Part shown: positions 1-12,305 of the stretch, piece after piece
Layout: each line of letters opens with the position of its first letter
How positions within the stretch are numbered: the stretch's first letter is position 1
From: Schizophyllum amplum
Taxonomy: Eukaryota; Basidiomycota; Agaricomycetes; Agaricales; Schizophyllaceae
Length of the DNA stretch: 64,000 bases
Assembly (NCBI GenBank): GCA_007026445.1
Contig: VDMD01000001.1
Span: 1,302,001-1,366,000, forward strand
Direction: 5' to 3'
Translations under genes and position numbers: made by a program
Notes under the pieces: model-generated
The model's input: only the letters and a program-made list of their open reading frames with translations
The model's database searches: none
What the model was told of the DNA's origin: nothing

Positions 1-779
1 AACGCGTCAGACGCGCCGCAGAGCTGTCCGCGCCCTCGTCCTCCGCGCGTAGGCGCAGCTTCAGCAGGTTCTCGAGAACGTCGGAGATCTGCTGCGCGAG
101 CTCGCGGGTGGGGGCAATGATGACCGCAAGCGTTCCTATTGATCGGTCGATGTAGGAGTCGCTACTGAGAGGTAAAAGATCCTGGATGATGGGTAGCAGG
201 TAAGAGAGCGTCTTCCCGGATCCAGTCTGGGCTTGTATGAAGACATCACGGAGGGCGTTTTCTTCGGATAGCCTTCCAAGTAGAGGGGGGAGAGCGGCGC
301 GCTGAATTGCAGTGGGTTTTGCGATCGACATTTTCTTCTCAAGATGTGCAATGAGGAGGGGATTGAGACCAAGACCCGCAAATGTGGAGGTGTCGGTGAG
401 GGGTGCATTGCTGGGTGCGGAAGTGTTTTTAGGTGCGGAGCTGGCTGTGGGAGCTTCGACGCGAGGGTTATGGGAGAAGAGGGAGGAGATGATCTGGGTG
501 GGGGCCGATTTGGACTGTGAAGGCTGGGTGTACGAGCGTTCTTCTACCGTATCATTTCTGGGCTTCTTCGCAGGTCTATGTGTTTCCGCGACGCTTGGTT
601 GATCTGCATCTGGCTTTCTTTTCGCCACACGCTTCGCCTTTACCCTGAGAGGAGCAGGTCAGTTCGAGTCAAGCGGGCTCACAGGAAAAATACCTGTCCG
701 CTCGAGTCCCCTTGGGCTTGATCTTGCGACCAGGACCACTGTCGTCGTCAACAAAATTGAGGACTATGTCGTCGTCCAT
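1..779 (-). CDS. DBP7: DEAD-box ATP-dependent RNA helicase, Dbp7/DDX31-like (5' part, cut by window edge)
   Basis: Partial gene entering from the left edge. The first exon (694-779) reads MDDDIVLNFVDDD and is followed by an intron at 645-693; the second exon stays open to base 1. The protein has a basic, disordered N-terminus, then a Q-motif-like segment (KPTAIQRAALP), Walker A (QTGSGKT) and motif Ia (PTRELAQQ). The DEAD and C-terminal helicase motifs lie outside the window. The opening LNFVDD, the segment FAGLGLNPLLIAHL and the helicase start DVFIQAQTGSGKT fit the Dbp7 family, nucleolar helicases of 60S ribosomal subunit biogenesis. The gene is head to head with the cyclophilin gene, with only 156 bp between start codons. 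The DEAD-box assignment is firm; the Dbp7 subfamily is inferred from the N-terminus. Confidence 0.82.
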
Positions 780-935
780 TGTTCTTGGGAGATGGCGAGC
801 TGGTGATCGAGGCAGCGGTGCTAAAGTCAAAGCGCGATCACTATTGATGGACCCACGTGGGCATGGTGTCAACCGAAGCTCCACGTTGGCACGTCTGCAC
901 TTCGTTCCAACTCCTTCCTTCTTCCCTCCATCACC

Positions 936-2144
936 ATGTTTGGCCGACTCACGTTTGCATTTGTCCTCCTCACGTTCGCTGCGTTCTTCTGTGCGCAGTC
1001 TGTCGAGGCAGAGCGTGGGCCGAAGATTACGAACATCGTCTACTTCGACATCAAGCATGGCGACAAGGACTTGGGACGCGGTAAGTGTATTCGCGTGCAT
1101 GTCTCACCTTGAACTCACTTTCATACAGTCAAGATGGGTCTCTACGGTGGCGTATGTCTAGCTGGCTTTCTATGCCGCTGAAAAGTAGGCTAATTGGCGC
1201 CATAGACCGTTCCGAAGACCGCAGAGAACTTCCGTGCGCTGGCCACCGGAAAGACGAAGGATGGCGAGGAAATCGGCTACGGCTACAAGGGATCCAAGTT
1301 CCACCGTGTTATCAAGGACTTCATGTACGTTTCCAGGTCAGGCTAATGTATCTAGGTACTGACCTGCTGCTCAGGATCCAGGGTGGTGACTTCAGTAAGT
1401 GCGGAGCATTCTTGCTCTTGCATCCAGCTCATCTCACGTGAAAGCCAACGGTGACGGTACTGGTGGCAAGGTGCGTTCGATGACTTGGGAGGAGTACACG
1501 CTCACCTTTTGCTCCAGTCCATCTACGGCAACAAGTTTGAGGACGAGAACTTGTGAATATGTTCCTTCAAGTGCCGAAGACGGGATTATTGATTATCTAT
1601 CAGCAAGCTCCGCCACACCGGCCCCGGTGTTCTCTCCATGGCGAACGCTGGCAAAGACACTAATGGTGAGCACCTGTATCTGTCGTTTTCCTAAAGCTGT
1701 CTGACAATGTCCCTAGGTTCTCAATTTGTCAGTGACGCAGTCCTTCCACTTAGAACTGCCCGCTAAACCTTATCCAGTTCATCTGCACCGTGAAGACCTC
1801 CTGGCTGGATGGCCGCCACGTAAGTGTGTTGCGCGGTCAGAAGTCGTATACTAACATCCTTGCAGGTCGTCTTCGGAAAGGTCATTGAGGGAATGGATAT
1901 TGTCGACGCCATCCGTGAGTATATGCTTTCCATCCCATCGGCATGTCCTCATAGTCTTCCCAGAAAATGTGTCGAAGGGCCCCCGCGACAAGCCCATGGA
2001 AGACGTCGTCATCGCCGACTCTGGCGAGGTATGAATCCCTCCTTCCCTAAGACATCATCACTGATGGTTCCTTCTGTCAAGCTCCCCTTGGAATTGGAGG
2101 TCGACGAGAACGGCAATGAGGTACCTCTCCACGCTGAGCTTTAG
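936..2144 (+). CDS. Secretory-pathway (ER) cyclophilin, peptidyl-prolyl cis-trans isomerase B type
   Basis: Split into about nine small exons. It starts with a hydrophobic signal peptide ([23 protein letters not shown]), followed by a cyclophilin domain: [50 protein letters not shown], the active-site region [11 protein letters not shown] and [17 protein letters not shown], and [15 protein letters not shown]. It should catalyse proline cis-trans isomerisation during folding of secreted proteins. The C-terminus is [16 protein letters not shown] resembles the HDEL/KDEL ER retrieval signal, which suggests ER residence, but the variant is not canonical. Family assignment is very secure; ER location is inferred from the signal peptide and tail. 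Confidence 0.93.
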
Positions 2145-2187
2145 TTTATGGGGCTAAATAGTTGCCTTCAATAAAATTGGGTTTTCG

Positions 2188-2466
2188 ATGCAGCCCGAAA
2201 CGTGGACCACCGTCTCCAGCGCAACCAAGGATCTCGAAGCGACCTTCATGGCTACCGCACCTGCGACGTCCGCGCAGGCCAGCGCCCCCTCTACGCTTGG
2301 CGCCGTCGACGGCGCCGTCGAGACGCACGTCGTGTCCTTGACGAGCGTCATCTTTGGCCTGGCGTTTGTCGGGATCATCGGCGCTGTGCTTGTATGGCTC
2401 GGCTGCTGGCGGTGGACACGCAACAGAGTGTTGGGATACACGCTGGTGGAGGACCTCGAGAAGTGA
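2188..2466 (+). CDS. Small single-pass membrane protein, hypothetical
   Basis: Intronless frame of 92 codons beginning only 44 bp after the cyclophilin stop. Third positions are GC-rich like the neighbouring genes. The N-terminal half is Ala/Ser/Thr-rich (about residues 1-45). A strong hydrophobic helix follows (about 50-72, VIFGLAFVGIIGAVLVWLGCW), then a basic WRWTRNR stop-transfer stretch and a short tail. There is no cleavable signal peptide, so an N-out/C-in type III topology would fit. No family is recognised. Because it is so close to the gene upstream it could be a 3'UTR frame rather than a separate gene. Confidence 0.5.
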   Translation: MQPETWTTVSSATKDLEATFMATAPATSAQASAPSTLGAVDGAVETHVVSLTSVIFGLAFVGIIGAVLVWLGCWRWTRNRVLGYTLVEDLEK

Positions 2467-2799
2467 GAGGTTTGCATTGCATGCCTTTGATGTCGAAGTG
2501 ACTGGAGACTTGTCCTCAGGCGGGCCTGAGAAGAGGGGGGCGGAGTGCTGCGGATGGCTCTTGATGCGGAGAGGGTTCGCTTTAGCTGGAGCGTTCATAT
2601 TGTGGAAATCCTCGACGGCCTTGACGCTCCAGCTTCATGACTGCCGCCCATGCGACCTCATTGTACTTGTATCGACCAACCGACGCTCCTCACAGCAATT
2701 GCGCTGTTGTCTTGCAACCACTCCCTTCCCATCGCATACATCCCCATCCTGCCTAAATAGTCGATCTTTAATTCCTTGACTTATCCTTATTGACTCAAT

Positions 2800-2898
2800 A
2801 CGCGTGCTCTACGAACATCGTAGATGGTGCATAATTGCACCGCTCAAAGTGCAAATTGAATTGGCCCTTTGCACACTGCGCGACGCGTCTTGACGCGT
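2800..2898. promoter_or_regulatory. Three ACGCGT (MCB-like) boxes upstream of LSM2
   Basis: ACGCGT occurs at 2800-2805, 2883-2888 and 2893-2898. The last two lie in tandem palindromes GACGCGTC separated by 2 bp, about 105-120 bp before the LSM2 start. ACGCGT is the known binding core of fungal MBF (Mbp1/Swi6-type) G1/S regulators. Whether it works that way here is inference. Confidence 0.4.
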
Positions 2899-3003
2899 CA
2901 TTTGCGAATTGATTCCGCTGTGCGCGTGACCGCATCTTCTCTTTTCCTCAACCGCCATCGCGTCTAGTCTCCCGCGGCCGACGTTCCATCGCATCGCCCT
3001 ACC

Positions 3004-3643
3004 ATGGTGCTTGCTCCTTCCAATACCTCGCGCGCCGTCTCTGACAAGCCGCCCAGTTGATCTTTTCGGTCTTCAAAACCCTGACTGATCAGCAAGTGAC
3101 GGTCGAGCTGAAGAATGACCTCTCGATCACAGGTGTCTTGAAGTCGGTGGACCAGTGCGTGATCGTCTAACGCTGTGGGGGTTACCTGAAGGTTCATTGC
3201 GTCTCGACGTATCTCCTTGGTTCGTGTATCACTCCTCCACCCACCCCATATACTTCCCCTCCCGTCCAATACGACGTCCCTCTTGCTCGGCGCCCACTTG
3301 GTTCCGCTCGGGCTTCGCATGTTCTCTACCGCCCCCTGCGCTAGGTTCCTCAACATTCGGCTGGACGAGATCAAGGTGCTCGATGAAGCGAGACATCCGC
3401 ACATGGTACGCATTACCCCGTCATTTATCTTACGAATGGGCCTCCTCAATGACTTCCCGGATAGATGGCGGTGAAGAACTGCTTCATCCGCGGGTCCGTC
3501 GTGCGATATGTGCAGCTGCCGACCGAGCATGTTGACACACAACTATTGGAGGACGCGACGAGGAGAGGTGAGATATTTCGTCCCGACCAGCTGACTGATC
3601 CTGTGGCTGACGGTTCGCAGAGGCGGCCAATCCGAAGAAGTGA
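3004..3643 (+). CDS. LSM2: U6 snRNA-associated Sm-like protein LSM2
   Basis: Five exons give 95 residues, the same length as human LSM2: 3004-3006, 3057-3154, 3345-3405, 3465-3567 and 3621-3643. The protein reads MLIFSVFKTLTDQQVTVELKND..., SVDQFLNIRLDEIKVLDEARHPHM and FIRGSVVRYVQLP, covering the Sm1 and Sm2 motifs of the LSM fold. LSM2 is part of the LSM1-7 ring in mRNA decapping and the LSM2-8 ring on U6 snRNA. The first coding exon is the bare ATG: the intron begins at the very next base, and the second codon is supplied 50 bp downstream. The second intron (190 bp) is long for this window. Assignment is very secure. Confidence 0.93.
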
Positions 3644-4161
3644 TAGGCCCGTGCTATCCCAGATCTTGTATATTTGGGTCTTTGGTATCTTTTCTGTACT
3701 CTAGAGCGCTGCTGCCGCCTACTGCGACGTGATCTAAACGCGGACGCCAGGTGCGATGCTTCCAGGCAGGCCTCGGATGCGTGTTGACACCCCTGGCCCT
3801 CTTCTCCTCCGTTCCAACGCGAGTTTAGTTCAAAAATCTCTGCTGTCAGCCTATAGGATGGCATAACGCGGATATCGATCTCGTGAACTACAGAATACTC
3901 GCTCAATTCTCGGACGGAGGCGATGAGAGTTTGCGCTGAGTTGCCTTGTATCAGATGCGCGCCGGCATGAGCATCGCACGTGTGGGGTAAAGTCCTGGGC
4001 GCGATGTCCTGGGCGCCGCCATTGTTCGACCGAATACCGCGCACGTGGGAATCGCGATGCATACATATTGAAGAACTGTCAAGTTCCTTCTTTCCCCACC
4101 ATCTCTCTGCGCAACTGCCCTGCAACAGCCGCTCTACGCGCATTAAGACGCGCCGAAGACC

Positions 4162-6433
<2,272 letters not shown>

Positions 6434-6963
6434 AACGGAAATGTACAGGAAGGATTATATGTAGGTCACGCGTGTAGTGCAAATAATGGAATTGGTGAAC
6501 CGTTACATACCTGCTCTCGTCAGAGGAGATGATACTTATCGTAAACTCGTGAGATATCTCGTCGGCGCGTTAGCTACGGTGGCATAGGATCGAGTACACC
6601 CTTGGTTCACTCACAAACTTGCATATCTATACCAATATCGACATTGTCGAGTGAAAGTTGTGACAGTAGCACGCATGAGAAGAGATGAGAAGCAAGACGG
6701 CGAAGGACATCTGCGTATGAATCATACTATGAAGCAAAGCTTGCAAGTTATGCACGGTCTGTGCGACCACTAGAGCTTACCGCTGCCCCTAAGCGCTCTC
6801 GAGAGAGTTCGCGGAAGCCGCCATAGAACGGCGGGAATAGAGGAAGATGCCCATTGGTGAACCGGAAAGATGTCCGTAGTCCGTCCGCTCGTCCGCTATC
6901 CGGTGTAGAAATACATCAAGCTGAATTCGTCCGAGTACAGTCCTACATCTGGGGTGTCTACTC
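6434..6963. other. Intergenic, between convergent UGP1 and ARPC4
   Basis: Holds the 3' ends of two convergent genes. AT-richer than the flanks, no frame with coding character, no structured repeat seen. Confidence 0.6.
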
Positions 6964-7834
6964 TCATGAGTTGAACTATAGAGGTACATATCACGTTAGT
7001 CGACTCCACAAGGGCCATATGGTGAATCACGTACGGCCGTGAGGTACGACTCGGCGACTATACGTGCGCGCGCGTTCAAGCTGAGCTTCATCTCGCTGAT
7101 TTCCCGATCCACCTCCTCCATGAATCTGAGTGATACAGAGCGATCAGAAGAGGGGAAAAGTGACATAGACGGGCGCCGCACTGAATAATGAAATCCACAA
7201 TCTTGTGCTTGAGCATGGTTTCCGTGTGCGTGTTCGTGATGAGGAAGGAGATGTCGTAGCCCTGTAAGGATGTGTATAAGTGAATGTCTCAGCGCAGCGC
7301 AGAAGAGGCCGTAGCCCAGGCATGATATGTCAGGTGCTGCGTACCTGTACAGGTTTGCGTCGGAGGACGATGAAGCTCTCCGCACGCTGCATCATGAAGC
7401 GCGCAAACTTGTGACACAGAATGCGCTCAATTTCGTCCGCTTGCTTGATCTTGATGCTCAGCCGCACAGAGTTGACAGAGGGTTCGATGAGCACGCGCTC
7501 ATTCTCATTGCGGGAGATGGTGAGGGGGTTGAGCAGAGCCTCCTTTGACGCCCTGCATGAAGTCAAGTTCAGTCTCCTCCTTGCTATCCAATGCATGATA
7601 CTCACCCCGCCTCCACCTCCGGTACGTTATGCCGCTCAACGACCTGTGTGCACGCATATGGTCAGCTATAATCGCGTGCGACCGCGGGGCACGTACCTGC
7701 GACGAGAAGTTCTCAAGCGTGAGCGCCGCGGTCAGCGTCGAGCGCACGGCAGAGAGGTACGGTCTGAGAGAGTTGCTCTATCCGTTCATCATCAGATCTG
7801 CGCAGGAGAATAGCAGGAGACGCGCGCGCACCAT
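6964..7834 (-). CDS. ARPC4: Arp2/3 complex subunit 4 (ARPC4, p20)
   Basis: Seven exons on the minus strand: 7832-7834, 7697-7777, 7606-7643, 7345-7552, 7182-7261, 7035-7125 and 6964-6975, giving 170 residues (human 168). The protein runs [31 protein letters not shown], then [49 protein letters not shown], and [37 protein letters not shown]4 pairs with ARPC2 at the core of the Arp2/3 actin-branching complex, needed for actin patches and endocytosis. As in LSM2, the first coding exon is only the ATG, followed by a 54-bp intron. Start codons of ARPC4 and the FKBP gene are 138 bp apart, so they share a promoter. Very secure. Confidence 0.93.
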
Positions 7835-7972
7835 CGTTCAGCGAAAGCGGGTGTGCGGCCCAAGCGGCCACCGAATGGGAAGTAGGGGGACTTCGGCCCG
7901 AGAGCGCGCACACCGAACAAATTTGCTCAGCGCGTTTTTCCTTGTTCTCAACACCCATCTCAACGCGTGAAA

Positions 7973-9664
7973 ATGGCGACTGCGATCGGTATCTGGTGCG
8001 TAGTTGCTCTCCCCCCGGTACCTGAAGCTCATCTAACGCGTTCCTTGATCATTCTTGTGCCACTGTACGCGTCGCCTGCCATCCCTCTCCATCTACGCTT
8101 CATGTCCTCAGGAGTGAAGTCATCAAGCCGGGCACCCCCCTCGTCCTCACTCCCGCTGCGGATCTGCGTCTGTGCAATGTCTCGCTTGGGGAAACTCTAG
8201 CGGACCCAACGGGGCGTACCGTCGTGAAGGTTACGCACATGTCGCCAGTCGTCCCGGCAGAGGACGAGGAGGAGGTTGACGATGAGGATGACGATCTCCC
8301 TGACATGAAGCAGTGCGAGATCATTCTCTGCGCTCTCACCCCGGGCAAGGTACTTCGCTGCCTGCGTAGGGGTTGATAACTTGCTGATGTCGCATACAGA
8401 TTGAGCAAACCCTTGTCGACTTGGTTCTTCAGGAGGAGCAAGAAGTCCTCATTGAGGTCATCGGCAAGAAGTGCATCCTCCATTCTGTTAACTTGTATGT
8501 GCGTGCTAATGTGACGCCTTCAGCGAGATCCACTTTGTGGGCAACTACATTGGTTTGTGTCATGCTCCGCACTCTTCAGTCTCCATATTCAACTGCCCTC
8601 CAGAGCAGCCCGTACCGTTCAACAGCGGTGATGACGAAGAGTCTGACGATGAGATGAACTCCGAGGACGAACACGACCTGCGCTTTGTCTCTTCCGATGT
8701 CGAGGTAGACCCTGAGGACCTCGAAAGCGACGTTAGGTACGTCTTGCAGCAGGACTGCATCATCATACTGATCGATCTTTCACAGCCGCTTTGAGGAGAT
8801 GGATGACGGTGAAGCGGCTGCATCCAAGTCGTTGAAGCGTCCTCGTGCCAGCGATGTCATGGACACCGACGAAGCCCCCAAGTCCAAGGCTGAGAAGAAG
8901 TTGAAGGGCGCCGATGGCAAGGCCGTCGAGAAGAAGGCCGACGCCGAAAAAATTACTGCTGCCGCGGATTCGAAGGTGGACGGCAAGGATAAGAAGTCTA
9001 AGAAGGACAAGAAGAAGGAGAAGCAGGAGGCGAAGGCTGCTGAGCCCGCTGCTCTCGTTGAGCGCGAGGTCACCGGCGGCCTCAAGATCAAGGACGTGAA
9101 GATTGGCTCCGGCCCCAAAGCAGTGAAGGGCAAGACGGTCGGCATGCGCTACATCGGCAAGCTCACGAATGGCCAGCAATTTGACGCAAACACGAAGGGC
9201 AAGCCGGTGAGCATCGTCAAAGCATGTGGCATCATCCCTCTGCAACGCTTACTCGGCTTATAGTTCACTTTCCATCTGGGCAAGGGCGAGGTCATCAGGG
9301 GTGAATTTCCTTTCCTATCGGCCCACTAACGTTCATTTGTCGTTCCTCTTCGTGTTCGTCCACCTCCCGTCCGACTTTCAACTGTCTCCGCGTCCCTAAC
9401 GCTGTCGTCGTCATTCGCCTTTGTAGAACAACCGCTCATTCGTCCATACAGGTTGGGATGAGGGCATTGCCGGCATGCAGGTCGGTGGTGAGCGCATCCT
9501 CACCATCCCACCAGCCATGGGGTACGGTAAACGCGGCACGGATGGCATCCCCGGCAACTCAACGCTCGTCTTCGGTGTGTCATCGCAACGCTTTCCGAGC
9601 CACTTCGGCCCTTACCCACTTGTTAACACCCACTCCAGAGGTCAAGCTCCTCAGCCTCAAATAA
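7973..9664 (+). CDS. Nucleolar FKBP-type peptidyl-prolyl isomerase (Fpr3/Fpr4-like)
   Basis: Starts MATAIGIW, spliced to [12 protein letters not shown]. The order is an N-terminal nucleoplasmin-like beta domain (about residues 1-110, with an acidic loop [12 protein letters not shown] and [11 protein letters not shown]), an acidic stretch, a Lys-rich segment with many KKxKK motifs (about 190-270), and a C-terminal FKBP domain ([75 protein letters not shown]). This is the layout of the yeast nucleolar histone chaperone/prolyl isomerases Fpr3 and Fpr4, which act on rDNA chromatin. The stop is at 9662-9664. One 52-bp intron (about 8553-8604) removes a stretch that would otherwise read through in frame. 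Family firm; Fpr3 versus Fpr4 cannot be separated. Confidence 0.9.
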
Positions 9665-9951
9665 GCGGTCATGCGCCGATGACGCCGTCGTTGTCTGCCG
9701 TCTTACGACACAAAAGTACAATGCGACCTCCGGGGTGCTGTTCAGACGTCCAAACGTTCATGACTAAAAGTAGGGGCATCTACGAGATGAAGTGTTGCTT
9801 GATTCATTCTCATGACTTGTAATGAATGCTGTACGTTTGCTTATACCGTGCTTGTGCCGATACCGTACCTTTGATAACGAGTCAAGTACGTCCTGGGATG
9901 GTACGCTCATTGTTGTCTCTTCCAATTTGATGTAGTACAGCAGACTCGCTC

Positions 9952-9973
9952 TGCTTCCGTCGCCACGGAAGCA
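9952..9973. repeat. Perfect inverted repeat TGCTTCCGT-n4-ACGGAAGCA
   Basis: Two 9-bp arms (9952-9960 and 9965-9973) around CGCC. The same 9-mer occurs three more times at 25143-25192. Could be a dimeric regulator site or an RNA hairpin; no function known. Confidence 0.75.
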
Positions 9974-10160
9974 AAAGTTATGTGATGTATGTTCAAGTTC
10001 TTCTTCGTCGAGTGCCGTATAACTTTGCGCAGCGTCTATTCCGCGCCTGTGGCGCTTGTTCGAGTCAGACATGACCGCGGGTTGTGACTCAGTGAGTGCT
10101 CCTTCACGGCTGCCGCGAGTGGCGAAATACCGAAACAGAGGTTCCTTCTGCGCGCCACAG

Positions 10161-10181
10161 AGTGTACACTTGGTGTACACT
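10161..10181. repeat. Perfect inverted repeat AGTGTACAC-n3-GTGTACACT
   Basis: Nine-bp arms at 10161-10169 and 10173-10181 around TTG, an operator-like dyad in the long intergenic region, about 740 bp before the Ser-rich gene. Confidence 0.75.
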
Positions 10182-10700
10182 GAGAGTTAGCGACGGCTGA
10201 GCGACGTAACTTATAAGTATAGGGGTCGCGAGGCTGGTGGAACAGGTCACGCTGTTTTGCCAGGAGATCAATCATCTATACTTACAATGTAACTTACAAC
10301 AGCTTGCTCAATCAGATCATGGAGGTGCAAGCAGCATCAAAGCAGCATTAATTGTCATCATGATGTTGACGCAGCCTGAGAGTAAGGACCGTCCGAGCCA
10401 CTGTCGCTGGTCGCTGCCAGCCAACATACAGTGACTTATCGAGCCCGCCTAGGGCCGAGCCAGTTCTGAGTACAAGAGCGCGCCACATTAATTTACAGTG
10501 CCTATCGGATTCAACGTATGTCATTGTCAATGCGGCACGAGGCGCTACACGTGTCGGCGAAGACCACCGCATTTGGACCGGTCTGTCCTGTTTCTTCTTC
10601 AGAGCCCCTTCCATCCAGCTTCCATCTGCTTCAGTTGTTTATTGCCGCGAGCCCTGGCAGGCCGTGCATCTCATAGCGCCTGTTCAGGCGCCGTGCCGAG

Positions 10701-10707
10701 TATTAAA
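10701..10707 (+). promoter_or_regulatory. TATA-like box TATTAAA of the Ser-rich gene
   Basis: TATTAAA followed about 20 bp later by a CT-rich stretch (CCCTCTCTTTCG), as at fungal core promoters. The start codon is 217 bp downstream. Confidence 0.4.
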
Positions 10708-10923
10708 GGGACCCGCGTTTCCCTCTCTTTCGTTCTCCCTGTCAACGAATTTGTGTCCATCCGATCTGTGGCGACCGACTAGCATCGCTCGTGCTCTTTT
10801 CCCTTCCTGTTGTCCGTCCCCGCTGTATCCCTCCCTCCCTGGGTCCTCGCTGCACACGCGCTGTGGGTTGTCCAACAGACTGAAAACATATTCCGGTACT
10901 TTGAACCCACGCACCCAAGCCTC

Positions 10924-11913
10924 ATGTCCGAATACGACTTCTCGCACGAAGCACTTCTCCGGCACCAGCGCAAGCAGGAGCGGGTCGCCGACTGGGTTGA
11001 CTCGACCTCGACGCACTCCAATCGCTTCAGCAACCCCTCCGCACCGAGCGTGGCGTCCAGCGCCTCGAGCTCGCACTCACGAGGGATGAGCCGGGGCCCG
11101 AGTGCAGTGCACGTTGCCGGCAGTGGAGACGCGCCGTCATGGGCGGGCTCCGCTGCACATAGCCATGCTGCCTCGTTGCCCCCCTACCACGCTTCGGCGA
11201 GCCAGCCAGGCTACATGCCCGTTCCCAGTCAGCACGGGTCCGTCGTAGTGCCCGGGCCCGCCGGGTCGGGAGCGCAGACCGTGTACGCGCCTCCCGGCTC
11301 CGTCGTCTACCTACGGCCTCCGCCTGGCGACCCTATGGCGGTCACTGTCAGTCCATCGCAGGCATCGTCGCCAACTTCGCCCTATGGCTCGCCGTCATCT
11401 CCCCCGTCGGTCGCAGGTTCTGGATACGCAATCCCGCGAGCAGTCCCGGGCTCGGTGGCACCATCACTGTCGTATGTCATCTGTGTCTTCTCGTCCACTC
11501 GTCGGTCACTCATCCGCATACTGTAGCCACGGTTCCGGCAGTTCTCGTTGTAGCAGTCAGAGCTCTCATAGAAGCTCCGCTCACGGCTCACACCGCAGCC
11601 GCGCCAGCAGTGGCGGCAGCCGAAGCAACGCATATCCTCCCAGCTCATACCCCGCCCCCATCTTCATCCCCTCTAGCTCTCTCGTGCGCCCATCAGGCGG
11701 TTCGTCCAGTTCCTCGTCTAGGTCGAAGTCTAGATCCTCCGAGTATGTCCGTGTCCCGGTCGCGGTACCCGGGCTAAAGGTAATGGTACGTGCTCCCACT
11801 CTCTCCTGTCTTCATAGTGTCGCTGCTCATAGATTCGTCCAGAGTTCGAACGGCGAGCCTATCCAGGTGCACCAGCGATACTACCCCCAATATCACATGA
11901 AGCGCTGAAGTGA
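10924..11913 (+). CDS. Ser/Pro-rich intrinsically disordered protein, hypothetical
   Basis: Three exons. Exon 1 starts MSEYDFSHEALLRHQRKQERVADWVDST and runs into a Ser/Ala/Pro/Gly/Tyr-rich low-complexity region. Exon 2 has a dense Ser/His/Arg stretch (SSHRSSAHGSHRSRASS) and the segment SSSSSRSKSRSSEYVRVPVAVPG. Exon 3 ends RRAYPGAPAILPPISHEALK. Introns are at about 11474-11525 and 11787-11831. There is no signal peptide, membrane helix or recognised domain. The only ordered-looking parts are the charged N-terminal 25 residues and the extreme C-terminus. The start at 10924 is the first in-frame ATG. Function unknown. Confidence 0.7.
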
Positions 11914-12305
11914 GGTCGGCGCCCCTTCTCACTTTATGGTCCCGTCCTGTTCTTGAAGCTTGAACCTCCCTTACCGCACATCCACCATGGACGATACCTC
12001 ACAATGATATATGTACATGTCAGAAGACACTGTTTTCTGGATCTCTTCTTTTGGAATTCTTGTGCGCGAAATATTCTAATAACTACATACTCTCCCGGGT
12101 TTACTTGTACCGCAACGACTGTGCTCATACATACTTAGTACTGTGTATCTTAGACTTTAGAATCACGACAGCAATAGGTTTCGACGAGCGAACATCATGT
12201 CCATCGCTACTGGTTCGGTACACTTGATTTCGCCATCTCGTACATACATACGACAGAGACGATACAGAGAAGAAAGCGAAGATCATCGATGAAGCTTCTT
12301 CCCCG

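Larger units (their letters stand above)
9665..10923. other. Long intergenic region with two perfect inverted repeats
   Basis: About 1.26 kb without a supportable gene. It holds the inverted repeats at 9952-9973 and 10161-10181, and near its right end a pyrimidine-rich leader for the next gene, preceded by TATTAAA at 10701-10707. Confidence 0.6.

Noticed and set aside
661..690. GTTCGAGTC resembling a tRNA T-loop
   Set aside because: It lies in the first intron of the helicase gene and no acceptor or anticodon stem can be built around it.
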